From contig VWZS01004377.1 of assembly GCA_013397075.1 (NCBI GenBank), forward strand, positions 859,097 through 923,096: 64,000 bases of DNA. The letters run 5' to 3'. This stretch comes from Rhabdornis inornatus (taxonomy: Eukaryota; Chordata; Aves; Passeriformes; Rhabdornithidae). The notes below the pieces were generated by a model. The model was given only the letters and a program-made list of their open reading frames with translations. It searched no databases and had not been told where the DNA came from. A program made the translations under genes and the position numbers. Shown one piece after another: positions 1 through 13,937 of the stretch; positions within the stretch are counted from its first letter, which is position 1; each line of letters begins with the position of its first letter.

Positions 1-2950
1 CCCATAGGCACTTCCCTGCTCTGTGCAAGCTTGAGTATTTCTTCCATACACAGTGTAAGCTTTGCAGTTCCAAAGATCTAATCTAATAATAGATTGGTCT
101 ACATTTGTGGCATTGCCAGAAAAAGGCATATGTTGTCAGGCAGTCAAAGTCAGCAACAGTGCTTAAGTGGAAATGTGCTTAAACACTGAGAAGGCAGAAA
201 TCCAAAATAATCCGTCCAAGGTTTGGCTATTAGGAGACTAAAAATATTGTCTTCCTACATATACAATTTCCACATGTACTTAGAGAAATACTGTTTGCCT
301 GATGTCTCAAAATTATTAAAGGGCAATTCTTTTCCTTTCTTGGCTTTAGTGTGATCATAAAGATGCTGTTGGCATTCAGCTTATTGAAGACTGGTTTAAG
401 AGGAAATAGAAATTATTGAAATAACTTGAATGGAAGAGGCAAGTGTAGTTTAATGTGGGAGAGAGAGATGACACTGAATTCCTTTTTCCTATCACACAAG
501 GTTTGCAATTCCAATTTTTCATGTTTGGATTTCCTCTGGGAAAAGAATGCATCGTTGGCTTGAACTAAGTGAATGTATACCACAAGAACCACTGATCTTC
601 GCTGTGCTGGTAAAAGACTTCTCTTTTAAATTCAGATGGCTCTGTGGTCCTGACCTTTTACACTGAGTTGGGGATTGGACTTTGAGATGGTATATGGAGA
701 TACGAGGTTTTGACGTGAGTTCTGAGGCAGTAATTATGAGATTTAATGTGTACATATCCCTTAAATATCAGCGTATTTAGATGTGTGCCCAGAAACTGGC
801 ATCTGTCACATTCTTCTTCTGCTGGGGTCAGTGTGTGCACGCAGACACATATTACTGTTCTAGTAAAAAATTCTTCCGTAAATGCCATCACAGATCAGGA
901 AAGGTTAGGTTTTTAATATTAATGTTTTCTGCTTTAGGACCTCCAGTTTCTCTCTAGTCAGCATGCATGTGACTTGGTCAGGCAGTAGTAGCAAAGAGTT
1001 TTATTTCAGTGACTTCTCTAGGGAATTCATCCACTGTAACAAATACTTCTGCCCCCTAGAACCCACCTGAAGCAGCATCCCAGAAATCCTTTTTGCCTAG
1101 CTTGTATTACCCCTTGCACTGGTAGCAGCCTCGTGCAGTTTAGAAGTGACAGTAAAAAATAGAGCTGCTGCTATTTTCTGCTTCTTTTGGCACTATTCCT
1201 GGAGAGAGTTGAGTTGGTAAATGTGGCTGTCACAGCAGCTATTACCAATGACACAAAATAATTAAGTTGTGGTTTCTATTGTGGTGGGGCCACGTCTGTA
1301 TTTTATAATGATATGTCTGTGCTAGGAGGGAATGTTATGCTTGATCGTTGTGATGGATGCTTCCAGGAAAAGAGGACAGGTCTCTAAAGGCAGGTTGTCA
1401 AATACTTTCCATGTACGTGAAATCCTGTTGGTTACATGGCAGACCACTAATTGAACTGTGTGTTGTTTCCTCTCAGTTTTCTGATGAGGTGATGAGGAGG
1501 GCAGCATCCATCTCATTTTTCTCCCTGTTGCTTTTGGAGGAGATGGCTGCTATGTTTGTTCTTTTCAGCCAGTCAGAAGAATGCTGAAGCCAGGTTTATC
1601 TCTGATTCTTTATGAAGTGAATGCTTTCATTTTTTGATGTCTTGAGCCACCAATATGGGGTTCCAGACTTTCAGAAGTCTTGAGGACTTTTGGACCCAGA
1701 TGCTCAGCAGTGCTGAGAAGCCTTGGTAGTCCCTGGTTCTTGAATCCTGCTGAACTGTGCTTCATGCAGAAATTACACTGTGAAGATGCTGTGAAATTTG
1801 GGAGCATGGAGAACAATCTCTTTTTCCGGTATTTAAAATATTCTCTGTAGGTTGTCTCAGATAAATTTGAGAGTATTGTAGTGTAACTGTGAAATCCTGC
1901 TCTTTGGATCTTAAAGACACATGCTCTTCCTGCTGCACCCAATTTACAGGGAAAAAATTCTCCTGGTCTTAGGCAACAAACACAGTCACTCCGTGTGCTC
2001 TGGCATTCTCCTGGAGCCCTGGGAGTGTCAAGGATGCTGACCAGCACTGTGCTGATGCTCTGCTGAAGGTGAACATGAGCTTGCAAAATGTCATGCTAAC
2101 CTTCCTGCCATTGCTGGGGACCAGCTAGATGGAAGTTGGGGTTTTTTCAGTAGCTGTTGACGTACATATGTTGGTGTGTCAGGGAAAAAAAAACCCTTTT
2201 CAACTCTATGTAGTGTTAAGCCTTAAGGCTGAAGCTTTTTTTGTTTGTGTGTCTGCAGGGGAAGAATCCCATGTCACATTTGGTTTGTATCTCCTGTTAG
2301 AGGTGACATTGTGTTAAATGGTGAACAGGCTGCAAGCTCAGCCTTGTGTCCATTGGCTTGATGGCTGCTACCACTCTTCTTCACCAGGAGCACCCCAGGA
2401 AGGGGAGAGGACCAGCACAGGAAATTGGGATGCTGTCTGCTGGTGGCAAAAGCCTCTGAAGGAGCAAGAAGAGATACTGGGGCTTGGTTTAGAAGTTAGA
2501 TGTCAAACCTGATAAAGCAAGAAACTTCAGAGGGCAGAAAGGTGCATGCCTGAACCATGGATATGCTTTTGGAGGGTGCTGGAGTGAGCAGTCAATGAGC
2601 AAAGTTTTTTGCTCTGTGTCAGTGCAACACAGCAGGTCCTGGATGTGATGGGAAGCCTTAGGGGATATGGTAATTAAGAAAAGTAACTAAGAACTAAGTA
2701 ATAAAAATAATAAGAGTTTTACTGGCTTCATTGTGCATAGGCAGACAGCAGGGAATATGGGTCACACAGTATGAGCTACCCAGAAATAAAATCCAGGTTT
2801 GTTAATGCCTCAGGCCTCTCCATAAACATCAGACTGTGACTCTTTCCCTCAGCACAGCTTGGACTGGAAAGGACTTCCATTTTAGGTGGAAGATGAGGCT
2901 CTGCTCAGTCCACGTGCTAATCATGTTCTCCTGCTGTTTGCCTTTGCCAG
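1..2950 (+). other. Intron 1 of CASTOR2 (3' portion)
   Basis: This stretch ends in a good pyrimidine tract and acceptor (tgcctttgccag) directly before exon 2. No start exon with the expected Met-Glu-Leu-His beginning was found here, so exon 1 should lie upstream. The open frames in this stretch are short or antisense and show no family resemblance. No RNA gene or recognisable repeat was seen. Confidence 0.8.
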
Positions 2951-3021
2951 GTGCAAGTTCTTCAGCCTCACAGAAACCCCTGAGGACTACACCATCATAG
3001 TGGATGAAGAGGGCTTCCTAG
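2951..3021 (+). CDS. CASTOR2: CASTOR2 coding exon 2 (71 nt)
   Basis: The first base completes the Arg codon begun in exon 1. The exon then reads 23 codons beginning Cys-Lys-Phe-Phe-Ser-Leu-Thr-Glu-Thr and ending Asp-Glu-Glu-Gly-Phe-Leu, about residues 39-61. It is bounded by an acceptor ttgccag and a strong donor gtaagt, and ends in phase 1. This is one of the best conserved blocks of the CASTOR family. It stands alone: the next exon is 39.5 kb away. Confidence 0.96.
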
Positions 3022-6000
3022 GTAAGTGTCAGCATGTGCCACTTTGGTATCCAGCATGGGAGTGGACAAGGAGAACGTGTCATCTCACTGAGACTGTAAA
3101 CCAAAATGTTTGTAAAACAAGTCTGTTTGTCAGTGCTGGTAGTACAGCTCTGGAAGGTGCTTTGATCACTTAAGCACACTGTCTCTGCTGCCATGCTGTA
3201 CAAGGCAATTCAGACATGGAATATGAATATATTTGAATGCTGGGAGAGGATCACACACAAATCTTAAAGAGTAGTTTAAGCAGGTTTGAGAAAGCAAAAC
3301 CATCTGCGTACGATTGCATTAAAATGAGCTGGACTGTGTCCCCAAGCCTGCATGAGTATACCTACCACATCTTGCATTTCCAGCTTCTGTCAGCCTCTGT
3401 CTTTGAAAGTAGCACTTGAACATGAGTAGTTTGTACCATCTCTACAGCCAGTACAATGCTGTGGAGTTGTGATTTGGCTCCTTTGGCTCATCACCATAAG
3501 CTGTGATTTATCCTCCTTTCTTACACCCAGCTCTCCCTGTACTGTGTGGCATCTTGCCTGGGGTGGCTGAAAGGGTCAAAGGTGGAGTTGGTCGTGTGTC
3601 ACAGAAGGTGGTTGGCATGTGCTTGAGAGCTGCAGATTCTTGGCATTGTGCAAGAGCTGGTGTAGTGAATCATTTGGCTTTGTAGATGGAAATAGTTTGT
3701 AATACCTTGTATCGTGTGGAGGTTTTGTTTGTGTTATTGAGGTGGGGGAATGAGGAAGTGTTGGGCAGCTGTTATTATTTTTGTTCATTCGTTTTTTCTA
3801 TGTTTGGAATTAAAATCTACACATTTTGAGGTCAGAGAAAATACATTAAAATATGAAAAAAGAGTATTTAATTCCTGAATAGGAATTAACTCTTGAGAAT
3901 CTTCTTGTGGCACTGTAATATCGAATGGTTTTGTAGTATCCAAACCACAAGATTTGAAACTACACCATCTTTATTTAGTACAGAGTTTTGTGATCAGTAG
4001 CCTTGCTGAAGTTGGCCCTTTTCTGCTTCAGGAATACTCACAAACGTGATAGAACAAGCTACATTTTAGACCAGTACAGTGGTACCTGAAGATTTTAGTA
4101 AATCCATCGCTAGGCTGAGAATTCTGAATGGATCTTTACAGCTGTATCTGTTTATAATTTGGGAGTTTTGAGGTTTGGTTGAAAGTCTGTGCCATGTACC
4201 TTTTATCCCAGAAGAGGTGACATAGAGTTCTGCTGCCAGAGTGTCCCTTGTATTTTTTTTAAGGGGCATATGCACAAGAATTTTACTACTGTTGGTAGTA
4301 TCAGCTTTTTTGTTATCAGTGACAACTGAGGAAAATTAATTCTAATTTGGTTTTGCCATAATAGTAGGATGCAGAGCCTCCCTCTAAGAGCTTCATTTTA
4401 AGTGAAGGCTAACTAAAGGAGGAGAAAGTTTCTGGGTTATTTTCCAAGGGGCACAGCACATGGCAGAGCAAGAAACCCAGAGATTCTCATTCTGAGGAGT
4501 GTGTGTCAGGGAACCTGGGTTCAGGTGGGATATGCCAGGGGCGTGCTCATCTCCAGCATCATGTCTGTGTCTGACATCCATGGCACTCGTTTCTCTGCCC
4601 AGTTGGCATGACACAGATTTTTAAGTTCAGTCACTGGTGACAAGTTGAATTACAACAGCCTCTGTACAGTCTCCAACAGCCACACTGCTGTTTATCTCTC
4701 TGGAAATTACACCAGCTTGAAACAAAGGTGAGCTCAAGCAGTTTTCTTGCTCATCCATACTGAGGGACTGTTGCACTGTGCACGATTGGTTGTGCTCCGA
4801 GCACATCCCAGGTCTGGCATGACCACTGTCCTCAAGAAGCTGCATGTCCCACTGGTGCCCAGGTTATCTCTATGAACCAGGCAGTGCTGCTACAATTCAA
4901 AGTGGCAGACCTCTCTGTTTGGATCTTCTGTTACCTTGGCTCTCTGCCACCTGAACTTAGTACTGAAAGTCACAGTGCCCATGTACCTTCCTCTCGCTGT
5001 GGTTTGGGCATAAAACGACTCTGTTTTTTTCAAATACACCATGTGCAGTTGGGATGCTAAAACAGGACTCTGCAGGAGAAAAGATCAACTTCCAGGCAAT
5101 GCATAGAAAGGAGGGAGTATGCCAAGGCTGTCCTCTGCTACAGTGTGTTGTGGAAGCTGGGTGCAAAACCCAACATGGGCAGTAGTCACAGAGCTGCTGG
5201 CTTCATCACCTTTCCTGTGCTTTCCCTTGTAAGAGATGATCTGCTGGTGTATACAGCACATCCTGCTAATTCTTCTACCACAGCCCCCATATCCTTTGGG
5301 TTTGTGTCCAGCCCATGCTCTTCTCTCTGAATTGTTGCTGCCACATCCACAGCTTCATCTCAGGTTGAACTCTGTGTGCAGTTCCATCCCTGCTTCTCAA
5401 TTCAGTGTGGCATAAGTTTTTCATTGTATGGAGAAGTCCGGGAGAAGTGACAGTCTAGCTGGAAATGTCTCAGCAAGAGAAAGTTCACTTTTCCATTGTA
5501 TAGCCTGTAATCAGCACATGGGCTTCATCAGCACATGAACAGATTCAAAATCTGAGTTGCAGCATCCCACCTTCTTGCAAAACAGTACCAATTATGTCTG
5601 CCTCAAGTGCATCAGCTGCCTCTTGTCCTGAGTAGTGAAGTGCCAAATTCAGCTCAAGAATTGCAGGCTAAATCTGCCCCTTTGATGAGCAGTTCAGATG
5701 GCAAGTCCAACAGTAAATTACTTCGTTTTTCTTTCCAGGTAACTTTTTTTCTTGTGGTGCTTAACAAACTCAATGTAAGTCTCTGAAGGACAGGTTTTTC
5801 TGTGTGGCAAATGAGAATCTTTCTTTCTCAGGCACCTGTATAAATTTTTGCTGCAGCAGCAATGAGAAGGTTGTCCTGTTAGCTGGCATCTTCCATGTTA
5901 GCCAGGCCCTTTCTCCTGCACATCACAAATACTGCTGATGGGAAAAGAGCAGGCTGAAGAAATACCAGCACTTCCATCAATCCTTGAGTTTAACACTTAA

Positions 6001-9000
6001 AACATACTGCCATGCAGTAATCATTCTTAACTGTTTTGTCAAAAAATAATCCCTAGGCTTGTTCCACTGAGAGCAGTGAGTCGGGCTGGTAAAGAAGTTG
6101 TTATTTCTTCTCCCCAGAAAATGTCCACAGTGCAAAGCTGTAACCTGCTTAAGCATTCATCGTGCTGAAAGGGAACAGCTACAGCCTAATTCTTGGCTTT
6201 AATTCCCTGGTGGTGAGGTGGGGATTATATTTGCACAGAACCTTGTTTGTTCCTGTGGCTGTTTCTTGGGCTTTGGCCTGCTAATGAGGAAGAATTTTAT
6301 TCAGCAAGTAACACAGGAAACTGTGCACAGAAAGCTCTTTTCCTGGCTGATACTGGGATGAACTAGCAGGGAAAGTTTGCCCATGGGCCCTCCTGCATGA
6401 AGACAAATGTCTCAACTAGTGAGGTGCTCGGATAGCCGTGTATGGTCCTGGCATTTATCACCCTGCTGCAGTCAGCACATGGCAGAAAGGTGGAGTGGCT
6501 GCTGCTCCCTGAAGTACAGGAATATTTGCTTGGCTGGTTTGCTTTTTTCCAAAGTTTGGCTGAAAGCAGGAGCTGTTTGTGCATGTGCAGATACGCCATG
6601 GCCCCTGTGTTCTCTGCATAGTCTGTTCCTTTTTCAGAGGGCAGCAGGGACAGACTCGCTGTCTCTGGGCTGCATGAAGAGGGCGTCTAGCCCGTGGTCT
6701 TGCTGGTCCCAGTAGTCTCTGTTCATCACAGGTTTTAGCTTTTACACACTGAAAGGAAACATATGACATCACACCTGGAGGTAGCCATCATCTTGGAAAC
6801 CCTGTTTATGTGCACTGGGAGCATCTGCATAAATGGGGCCTGGGACAGTCTGTCACCCAGGTGAAGCTGTCCTGAAGGTGGATTATTGTAAAATAACATG
6901 TTGCTAACAGATTCAAGGTGAGGTTACTGGCTTCTTGACCTTGTCTCTTGGTGGTGTCCCTTGCATGCAATCTTTCATGTCTGCAGTGAACTTTGAAGAT
7001 GTTGAAGAAGGGATAAACAAATCAAGTGCTAGGATCAAGGGAGGAGTGAATCACTGTGATTTTCAAATTGGTAAACGTGCATATTCTAGGTTCCGGGAAA
7101 TTTGGGATGAGGGAAACACATCACCTTCATGTGCTCAGGTCTTCTTTCTCCTAGAGCTGATAAGCCCATTTCATGTAGATTATTGCAGTCAGCAGACCTT
7201 AGGTCCTGGCTGGTCTCTTCTGGATCAGAACCAGAGAGGAAAAGTCATTTCATTTCAGTACTGAAGCAGCAATGAGAAACGTCCTTCTGAGGTGCAGATC
7301 CACTGTGTGAACACAGAACAAGACTCTTGGTCTCCTCACACTGAGATGGATCTGCAAGATGGGTGTGATAGTCCTTCTTTAAACCTTCTTTGGCTGCCTG
7401 ATATGGCTAGTAATTTCTCTAAGGCCAGAAATCCATTCATGGACACATTTTCTAGGAAGAGATTCTCAGCTCATACTTCACAGTAAATTGTCCAGTACAT
7501 TAAAAATAATGGAACTATTTGAAAAATCTCAGCTAGTTACAGTGGCAGAAAAATTTTCATTCTAATAAGAAAAGGATAAAAAATTTTAAAAACCATCTTG
7601 CTGGCAGTGCTTTGTTTTGATAACTGTCTTCCTCAGGCAACCATGTCTGACTTTGGATTCAGGACCATCATATACTTTAGTAACACACTGGGTTCCTATT
7701 TCAATAACATCAAAATGGTAAATTGCTTTCAGTGTCCTCTCTCTTTTCCTGTATATTAACTGGATAAGAAAACAGTTTATACATAAGTCTAAGCACAGAA
7801 CCCATCTAGCTAGGAGCAATCTTTATTTAAAGATACAGAGGGAAGCAAGCTAATAGTTGTATCTGGTTTTCTGAATATTCCTTCAATAACTATTTTTTCT
7901 TTAATTTTTGATTGCCCAGTGAGTAGGCCTTTGTATCTGAGGCACAGTGGCATAAGTTGCTTGCTGACATTTATAGTGCTGGATTCCTCCCCTGGATGGC
8001 CAGGAGTGCCTGTGGTTGCTAGGCAGAACATGTTTTTCTCTACTAAACACTTGTACAATCACTCTCTTCTGGTCTGTGTATTGGCTAGACAATGCTTTGT
8101 CTGGATTTTTTAGGTTTTAAAGTAATGTGGTATTAATGAACTAAATTCAAATTAAAATGCGGGGATTTGACTATTACCTTCTTAGAAATAAGTGCTTGCT
8201 TGGGAAGGCTTTTCCTGCAATGCACCTCTGCTGATACAGATCAATAAACATTTTGGGGGTCTGTGATAATGTGGGATTTCTGCCCTCTCCCAGGAGGCAG
8301 TAGGGTTTGGTGGTTAAAGGTTTTGGGGGAAGGAAGGAAAATGAGATATATAATATCTCAAGGTCTGTTTTGCATCACATGGGGAAAGGAGCACTTTTTC
8401 TTCTTATTATTCAAGCTTGTATGCGAGTGGGCTTGCAAATTTTGACAGTATATATTATTCCTTATGTTTGTAACCTGCCACATAAAGTCTTTTGGTTCTG
8501 TTTCTCTGCTCACTCCTATTTAAAGAAGTACTGCATAAGTAATACATATTTTTCACTGTTTCCTCCAGCAGATGGGTATGTATTGATATCTATTTTTGTT
8601 TCACAGCCAGTGGTGAGAAAGCCAAGACTTCTCTTCCTGAACCACTTGACTGGCCACGATTTCTTCCTTTAAATTTATTACATCTTGGCGGCTTCCTAGT
8701 ATTTTCCAAAGTCCAAGATGAATGAGCAGATAGATACCAGGGCTCATTTTTATCTACCCCTCTCACAAATGCAGGGCCTACAAAGCTTTTCTGACTGAAA
8801 CAGTGGAGCAAGTCTTTGAAATTTTAGGTTGCTCTCTAAGATCAGGATGCAGCTTAACAGAAAAGTAGCAGCCCTCCTTATTTTTTTTCACTAGAGAACA
8901 TTTAAACATCTGCTTGTTCTTCCACTGGTGTACTTCTGGTTTTTTCTGAAGGGTGTGCTTAAGAGGAGAGGGTGGCTTGCCTTGTTTGTACTGGAGCTGG

Positions 9001-12000
9001 CTATAGTCTGCCAGCTGTGAGGAGACATGCCAGGGTGCTAAATATGCAAGGAAGGACCAAGGCTGAACACATACTCTAAGACCTTTTGAAGCATTTATAT
9101 ATTGTAAGTCTGGTAAGACTCTGATTTGTCATCTTTCCCTATTTTTCAAGTGAATTTTATATGGAGTACCTGTGAGAGATGTGTAGGTGCTGTTGCCTCC
9201 TGTCATAGGCTGAGGAGTGAAGCACAAGGAAAGCTGAGGAGTCAGTGACACAAGCAGCAAAATGAGTCCCTTTTCCCATGGCTGAAAACATTCAACCATC
9301 AGTTCCCAATCTTTGCTAGCTCTGAATCTCCTTTAAGCCATACTTTTCTCAAGCTCATGACCTGGATAAGGAAGTGGATTTCCTCTACCTTGGCATCTCA
9401 TAAATGCTATGGCCTCAGTCTAGAAATGGAATCTTCAGTAACTCATGGAAAAAACCAGTTTCCTCATCATCTGCAAACAGAGAAAACATCTCTCTTGTGG
9501 TAATCATTGCAAAATTCCAGTATGTAGCACTCCCCAGGATTGGTGTCTTAGTAGGTTTGTCAGATGTTCTCATGAGTGCAGGAGATGCCTCAGGTTTCCC
9601 AAGGAACAGCAGTTATTCATCAAGATGAGAAAATTTCTGTTCCTGACAGGCTTGGAGGATTCTCCTGATCAAATGAGATTGGAAAACCAAACAAACTTAA
9701 ATCCTGTCTGTACCCAGATAGAGACTCTCAGACAGAGGCTGCAGGTTTTGTGCCCAAAAACTTCATTGACTTTGTCTTCTCCTGGTGCCAGTGATCAGTC
9801 TTTCTCAGCTTTCCAGGTACAAAATCTCCAGAGCTAATGATGGATCAAGGTTAACTCATAATCCTGGTGCAGTATGTCTAGTTGTTTGGTTTTTATTACA
9901 ATAATTTGAAATCCTTCTATCTGACTCTAGAAATGCATACTGATGTGTGTGCATGACTCCAAACTAACAGTTCTCTTTTCAGGAGAATTTGCTGGATGCT
10001 TTGAGCTAATTCTTGTGCAGTTAAATCAAAGAGGGGATGTTTTTTTGAAGTATGCAATCACAGGGTGAAGGTACAGGGAACCAGAGCACTGTGGTGAAGT
10101 TCTTAGGTCTGCTGCAGGCTTTTCTGTTTGACCTTGGACAAGTCTCTCATTGTGTCTCAGTTTCCTCATCTTAGAAACAGGATAATCCAATTAAATCACC
10201 TCATAACAGCTCTTACAAAGATTGATTAGTCAACATGTGGAAATGCTTTGATAACGTAGCAGGCAAGGGCCATTGTAAATAATCATAATTGAGGGAGTTT
10301 CTGCCCCTCAGGATTCCCTTTTTACAATGGATGCACTTTCAGCCTAAGGAACAAATCAGTTCTGTAGTGAAACAGATTGGAGATTATGGTGGGAAAAAAT
10401 ACCCTTTATGGGAAAAGTTACATAATCTTTTCAAAATCTCATATGTTAGATTTCATTTTGCACTGGATTAAGATTCACAACATCAAGGTTACAGTCATAC
10501 AGTTAGGAATTTAGTGGCTCCATCTTCAAGTCTTGTTTGAAATGTACTTATTTGCTCTACTCTATCACTCCAGTGAAATCTTGTCTGAAATACTGTCTTT
10601 TCAAAAAAAAATAAAAAAGGAAGAAGAAAATATATTTTTTTGCTATTTTGTTTGAAAATGCAGAAGGAATTGTAAATGTGAGTCCAACTGCATTGGTTCT
10701 TCTTTTGATGTTCTTTTATTTCTGTGGGTTTGGCTTTTCAGTGGAGCGCACTACGTGTGTCCCCTTGCTGGCAGTAAGCAGAGCTGGCAGCATTGCCTTC
10801 CACTGTCTGGGCTAGGTCCTCTCCACCCCCAGCTTGCAGAGTCTGAGAGCAAAGCCTTTGCCAGGAGTTTATGAAACACAGGGAAAGTTTTGTCAGGAAG
10901 TGGGAAATGTGCTGATTTCTGTGGTTCCTGTTACTGGACTATCCAAGACAAAATCCTCTGTTCTTTTGGGCTGTGGATCCCATTTGCTCATGAAGCAGGG
11001 TGAGGAGAGGCTGCCCATGGCAATGCTTTCCTGGCTGGGAGCAAAAAGCCATGGGTGACAGGGTGGGAAGGACCTGGCTCTTGATCACAGCACAGAGATG
11101 GCATCAAAGTCCCTGCACTCAGGATGCAATCCTGCACAGAACAGACGCACCCACAGCCATGCTCTGATCACATCTTGAGCCAAACTTTTAATCTTCATTG
11201 CTTGTCAATAAAGAAAAAAGCCAATTTTTGCTTCCTTCTTCATTCTCATGAGCAAATGTCAGCTTTTGGAGATTGAATCTGGTTTTAATTTTCCAGGTTT
11301 GCTCATTATTAGTGGTGTGCTATCCTGTGAAGAGGAAGAAAGAGAGCAGCCTGATTTCCTGAAAACTGACCAGAGCCTAACCTGGATTTGTCTTCCCAAC
11401 CCAGCTCTCCAGTGAGAGTGGACATAATGATTATTTTTGGAATCTGCCTTACCATGTTCCACATTTTTAGCCAAACATAATAATGATGCTTTGTTTCTGG
11501 AGTGTATTCATACTTCCTCTCTTATGAGACCTCTGTGAGGTAAGAATTATTTTCTCCCACATATGAGGAAACTGATAAAAAGGAGACCAAATTATTTGTT
11601 TCAGGTCACATACATACTTTATGGGACAAATCAGATTTTGCCTTAACTGGAAGCCCAAACTGACATCTACTTATCTGCACTTCAAAATCAGACTTTATTT
11701 ACCACTCTACTGCAACAATCTGAATATCAGCTCTAAGACACTACTGTAAAACTGTCATTTCCTCCTGATCCTCCAGTCCCTAGTGAGTCTGTCATCCCTC
11801 TGTGTCCGTGACCAGGTGGGAGTTGTGTTGACACGTTATAAGAGCTTTTGCATATAGACTTGACTTTCCTGTGCAATACCTTTTATTGTTGTGTCAGTGT
11901 CTGGCCTGGCAAGAACTTTGTCTCTTTCTCTTAAACTCAGACTTTGATATTAGTCTGAGTTTTTTGTTTCTCGCAGCAGAAAGCACAAGTAGAAAGCTAA

Positions 12001-13898
12001 GAAAGGAGGCCACCAGAAACAGATTTTCCAAGTGGGCATTTTTATCCATTTCACAGACTGCACCAATCTCATTGGAAATGTACTTCTCATTTTTGTTTAA
12101 TTCTTAAAAAGTCAGTGTGAAAGTCTAACCAGCTTAGTGTTTAGATTGCCAACAAAGTTTCAAGTTACAAGGATTGTAAGAGGAGAAGTGAGATGAAAGC
12201 AGGGATTTCTCTATAAGCATTTCCTTTAATCAGTCCTTGATTGGTCTCTTAGTAGACACTTGTAACAGAGCTCTTTCCTCAGGAGGTGCTGCTGCTTTTA
12301 GTGGAGAGAAGGCAGCCTTCTGATATATGGATTTGCAAGTTCAGCATCAGACCCTCAAGAAAGACCAGTGTTTGTTATCCTATGGCCTGACTGAAAATGA
12401 TAGTTGAATGCCCTAGTTGAATGTTGAGTCCCTTGGAAAGCAGAGGGAATTCTTGTCAGAGTCAGGATTTCAGAGCTGGTCGATGTGTTTATACAGCTTT
12501 ATTTAATTCCAAGTTACCCTTGGGTTATTTAATTTCCTGACAGCTGCAAAAACAGTGTTCTCAGATAACAATGGTTTCTAATTAGGCAATGTGCCTAAAA
12601 TGGTAGAATGTTTCATTTTGACCATGACACTGATGTTTTGTATACAGCTTGGAGATGAGAAAGTCGAGCAAGTTGGACTTCCAGCTTCCTTTGGCAGAAC
12701 TGTGTCTCTCTTGTGATCCCCAGTGAGTAACACTAAAGGCATGTCTGCTCCTCTGCCCCTCTGCTTCAAACACCTCTCATTGTTTTGGACTGTGTCATCC
12801 CTAAATCTGCCTTTCAGCTGGAGCCACCTTCCACAAATATGTTTTATCAGCACAGCAGGACTAACATGACTTGCATAGCTGAGGCTACAGAGCATTCCAG
12901 GGTGAAGAAAGCAGGTGAGATTTACCTATAGCTCAGGGTTGTAGCTTCTTGGGTGTTCTATTACACTGCATAGCTGCCCAGATGCTGCTTTTATGGCTCA
13001 TGGGCTTGGTACAACATCAGGCAGTGATAGAAATAAACATACAAGTCAACTATTCTTCCAAATCATTTATTCACTTTAGAAAGGGTGTTAGCATCAGGTT
13101 ATCTTAATTAGATCCTGACAGGATCTGTGCTTGTGGAAGGTTTATGCTTTGGGCTGTACGAACTGAGGATCTCTAAATTCCCTCCCATGACAACAAAATG
13201 TGGGAGGTCTGACATCTCTTTTAATTCTTAGACATCCCATGAAGGCTTGAAACTAAAAGAAAATAGGTGATTTTGTTCTGCTATTTTGCTCCCTATTTTA
13301 ATTCTTTTCCAGAGCTCACAATTTTGACAATTCCCATACCACTTCTTATCACTGCAGAACTTCTAAGTTCTTTAAGATCCGCTTCATATAACCATGATGC
13401 AGAATTGCTCCTCTGATAAATCAAATGCCTACTTAAAAGTTTTGCAACTTTAATTATGTGTTTGCTGACCTGCAGTCAGAGTTTATCCCTGCCTTCAAGT
13501 TGAGCACTATTTACATCATGTCCTGTACCACTGACCAGGGGCTCTTCAGAAAGTTTCTGTATGGATTCTCTATAGCCATTTGCTTTTAGGTGACTGATCC
13601 TGCTCAGATACCATAATACAGTGAAAGTGAGATTACTGCATTAATTGCAGTGTAAATAACAGTGAAAAAATATTCTCTGTAATAATCTGGCTTTACCCAG
13701 TTCTTTAGAAGGCTTTGTGTCTTTCACATTGCTGGGCAGATTGCAAGCACTAAGTAACTGTTAATCTCTGGAGCCCTGCTAAAATAACTGTATCTTCGAG
13801 GTATGTGTTTTTCTCTTCTGCTTCCCTGGGCTTGTTGAAGATGTTTATTTACTGAAACTCTTTGAGCTGAACTTATATACTTAGGAGTTGCCAATTTA

Positions 13899-13937
<39 letters not shown>

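Noticed and set aside
1610..2086. 158-codon minus-strand open frame in intron 1
   Set aside because: No family resemblance, no splice or promoter context, and unremarkable composition; most likely chance.
2886..3173. 95-codon plus-strand frame beginning Met-Glu-Asp-Glu upstream of exon 2
   Set aside because: Only its middle (2951-3021) is real coding sequence. The frame simply reads through the acceptor and donor of CASTOR2 exon 2.
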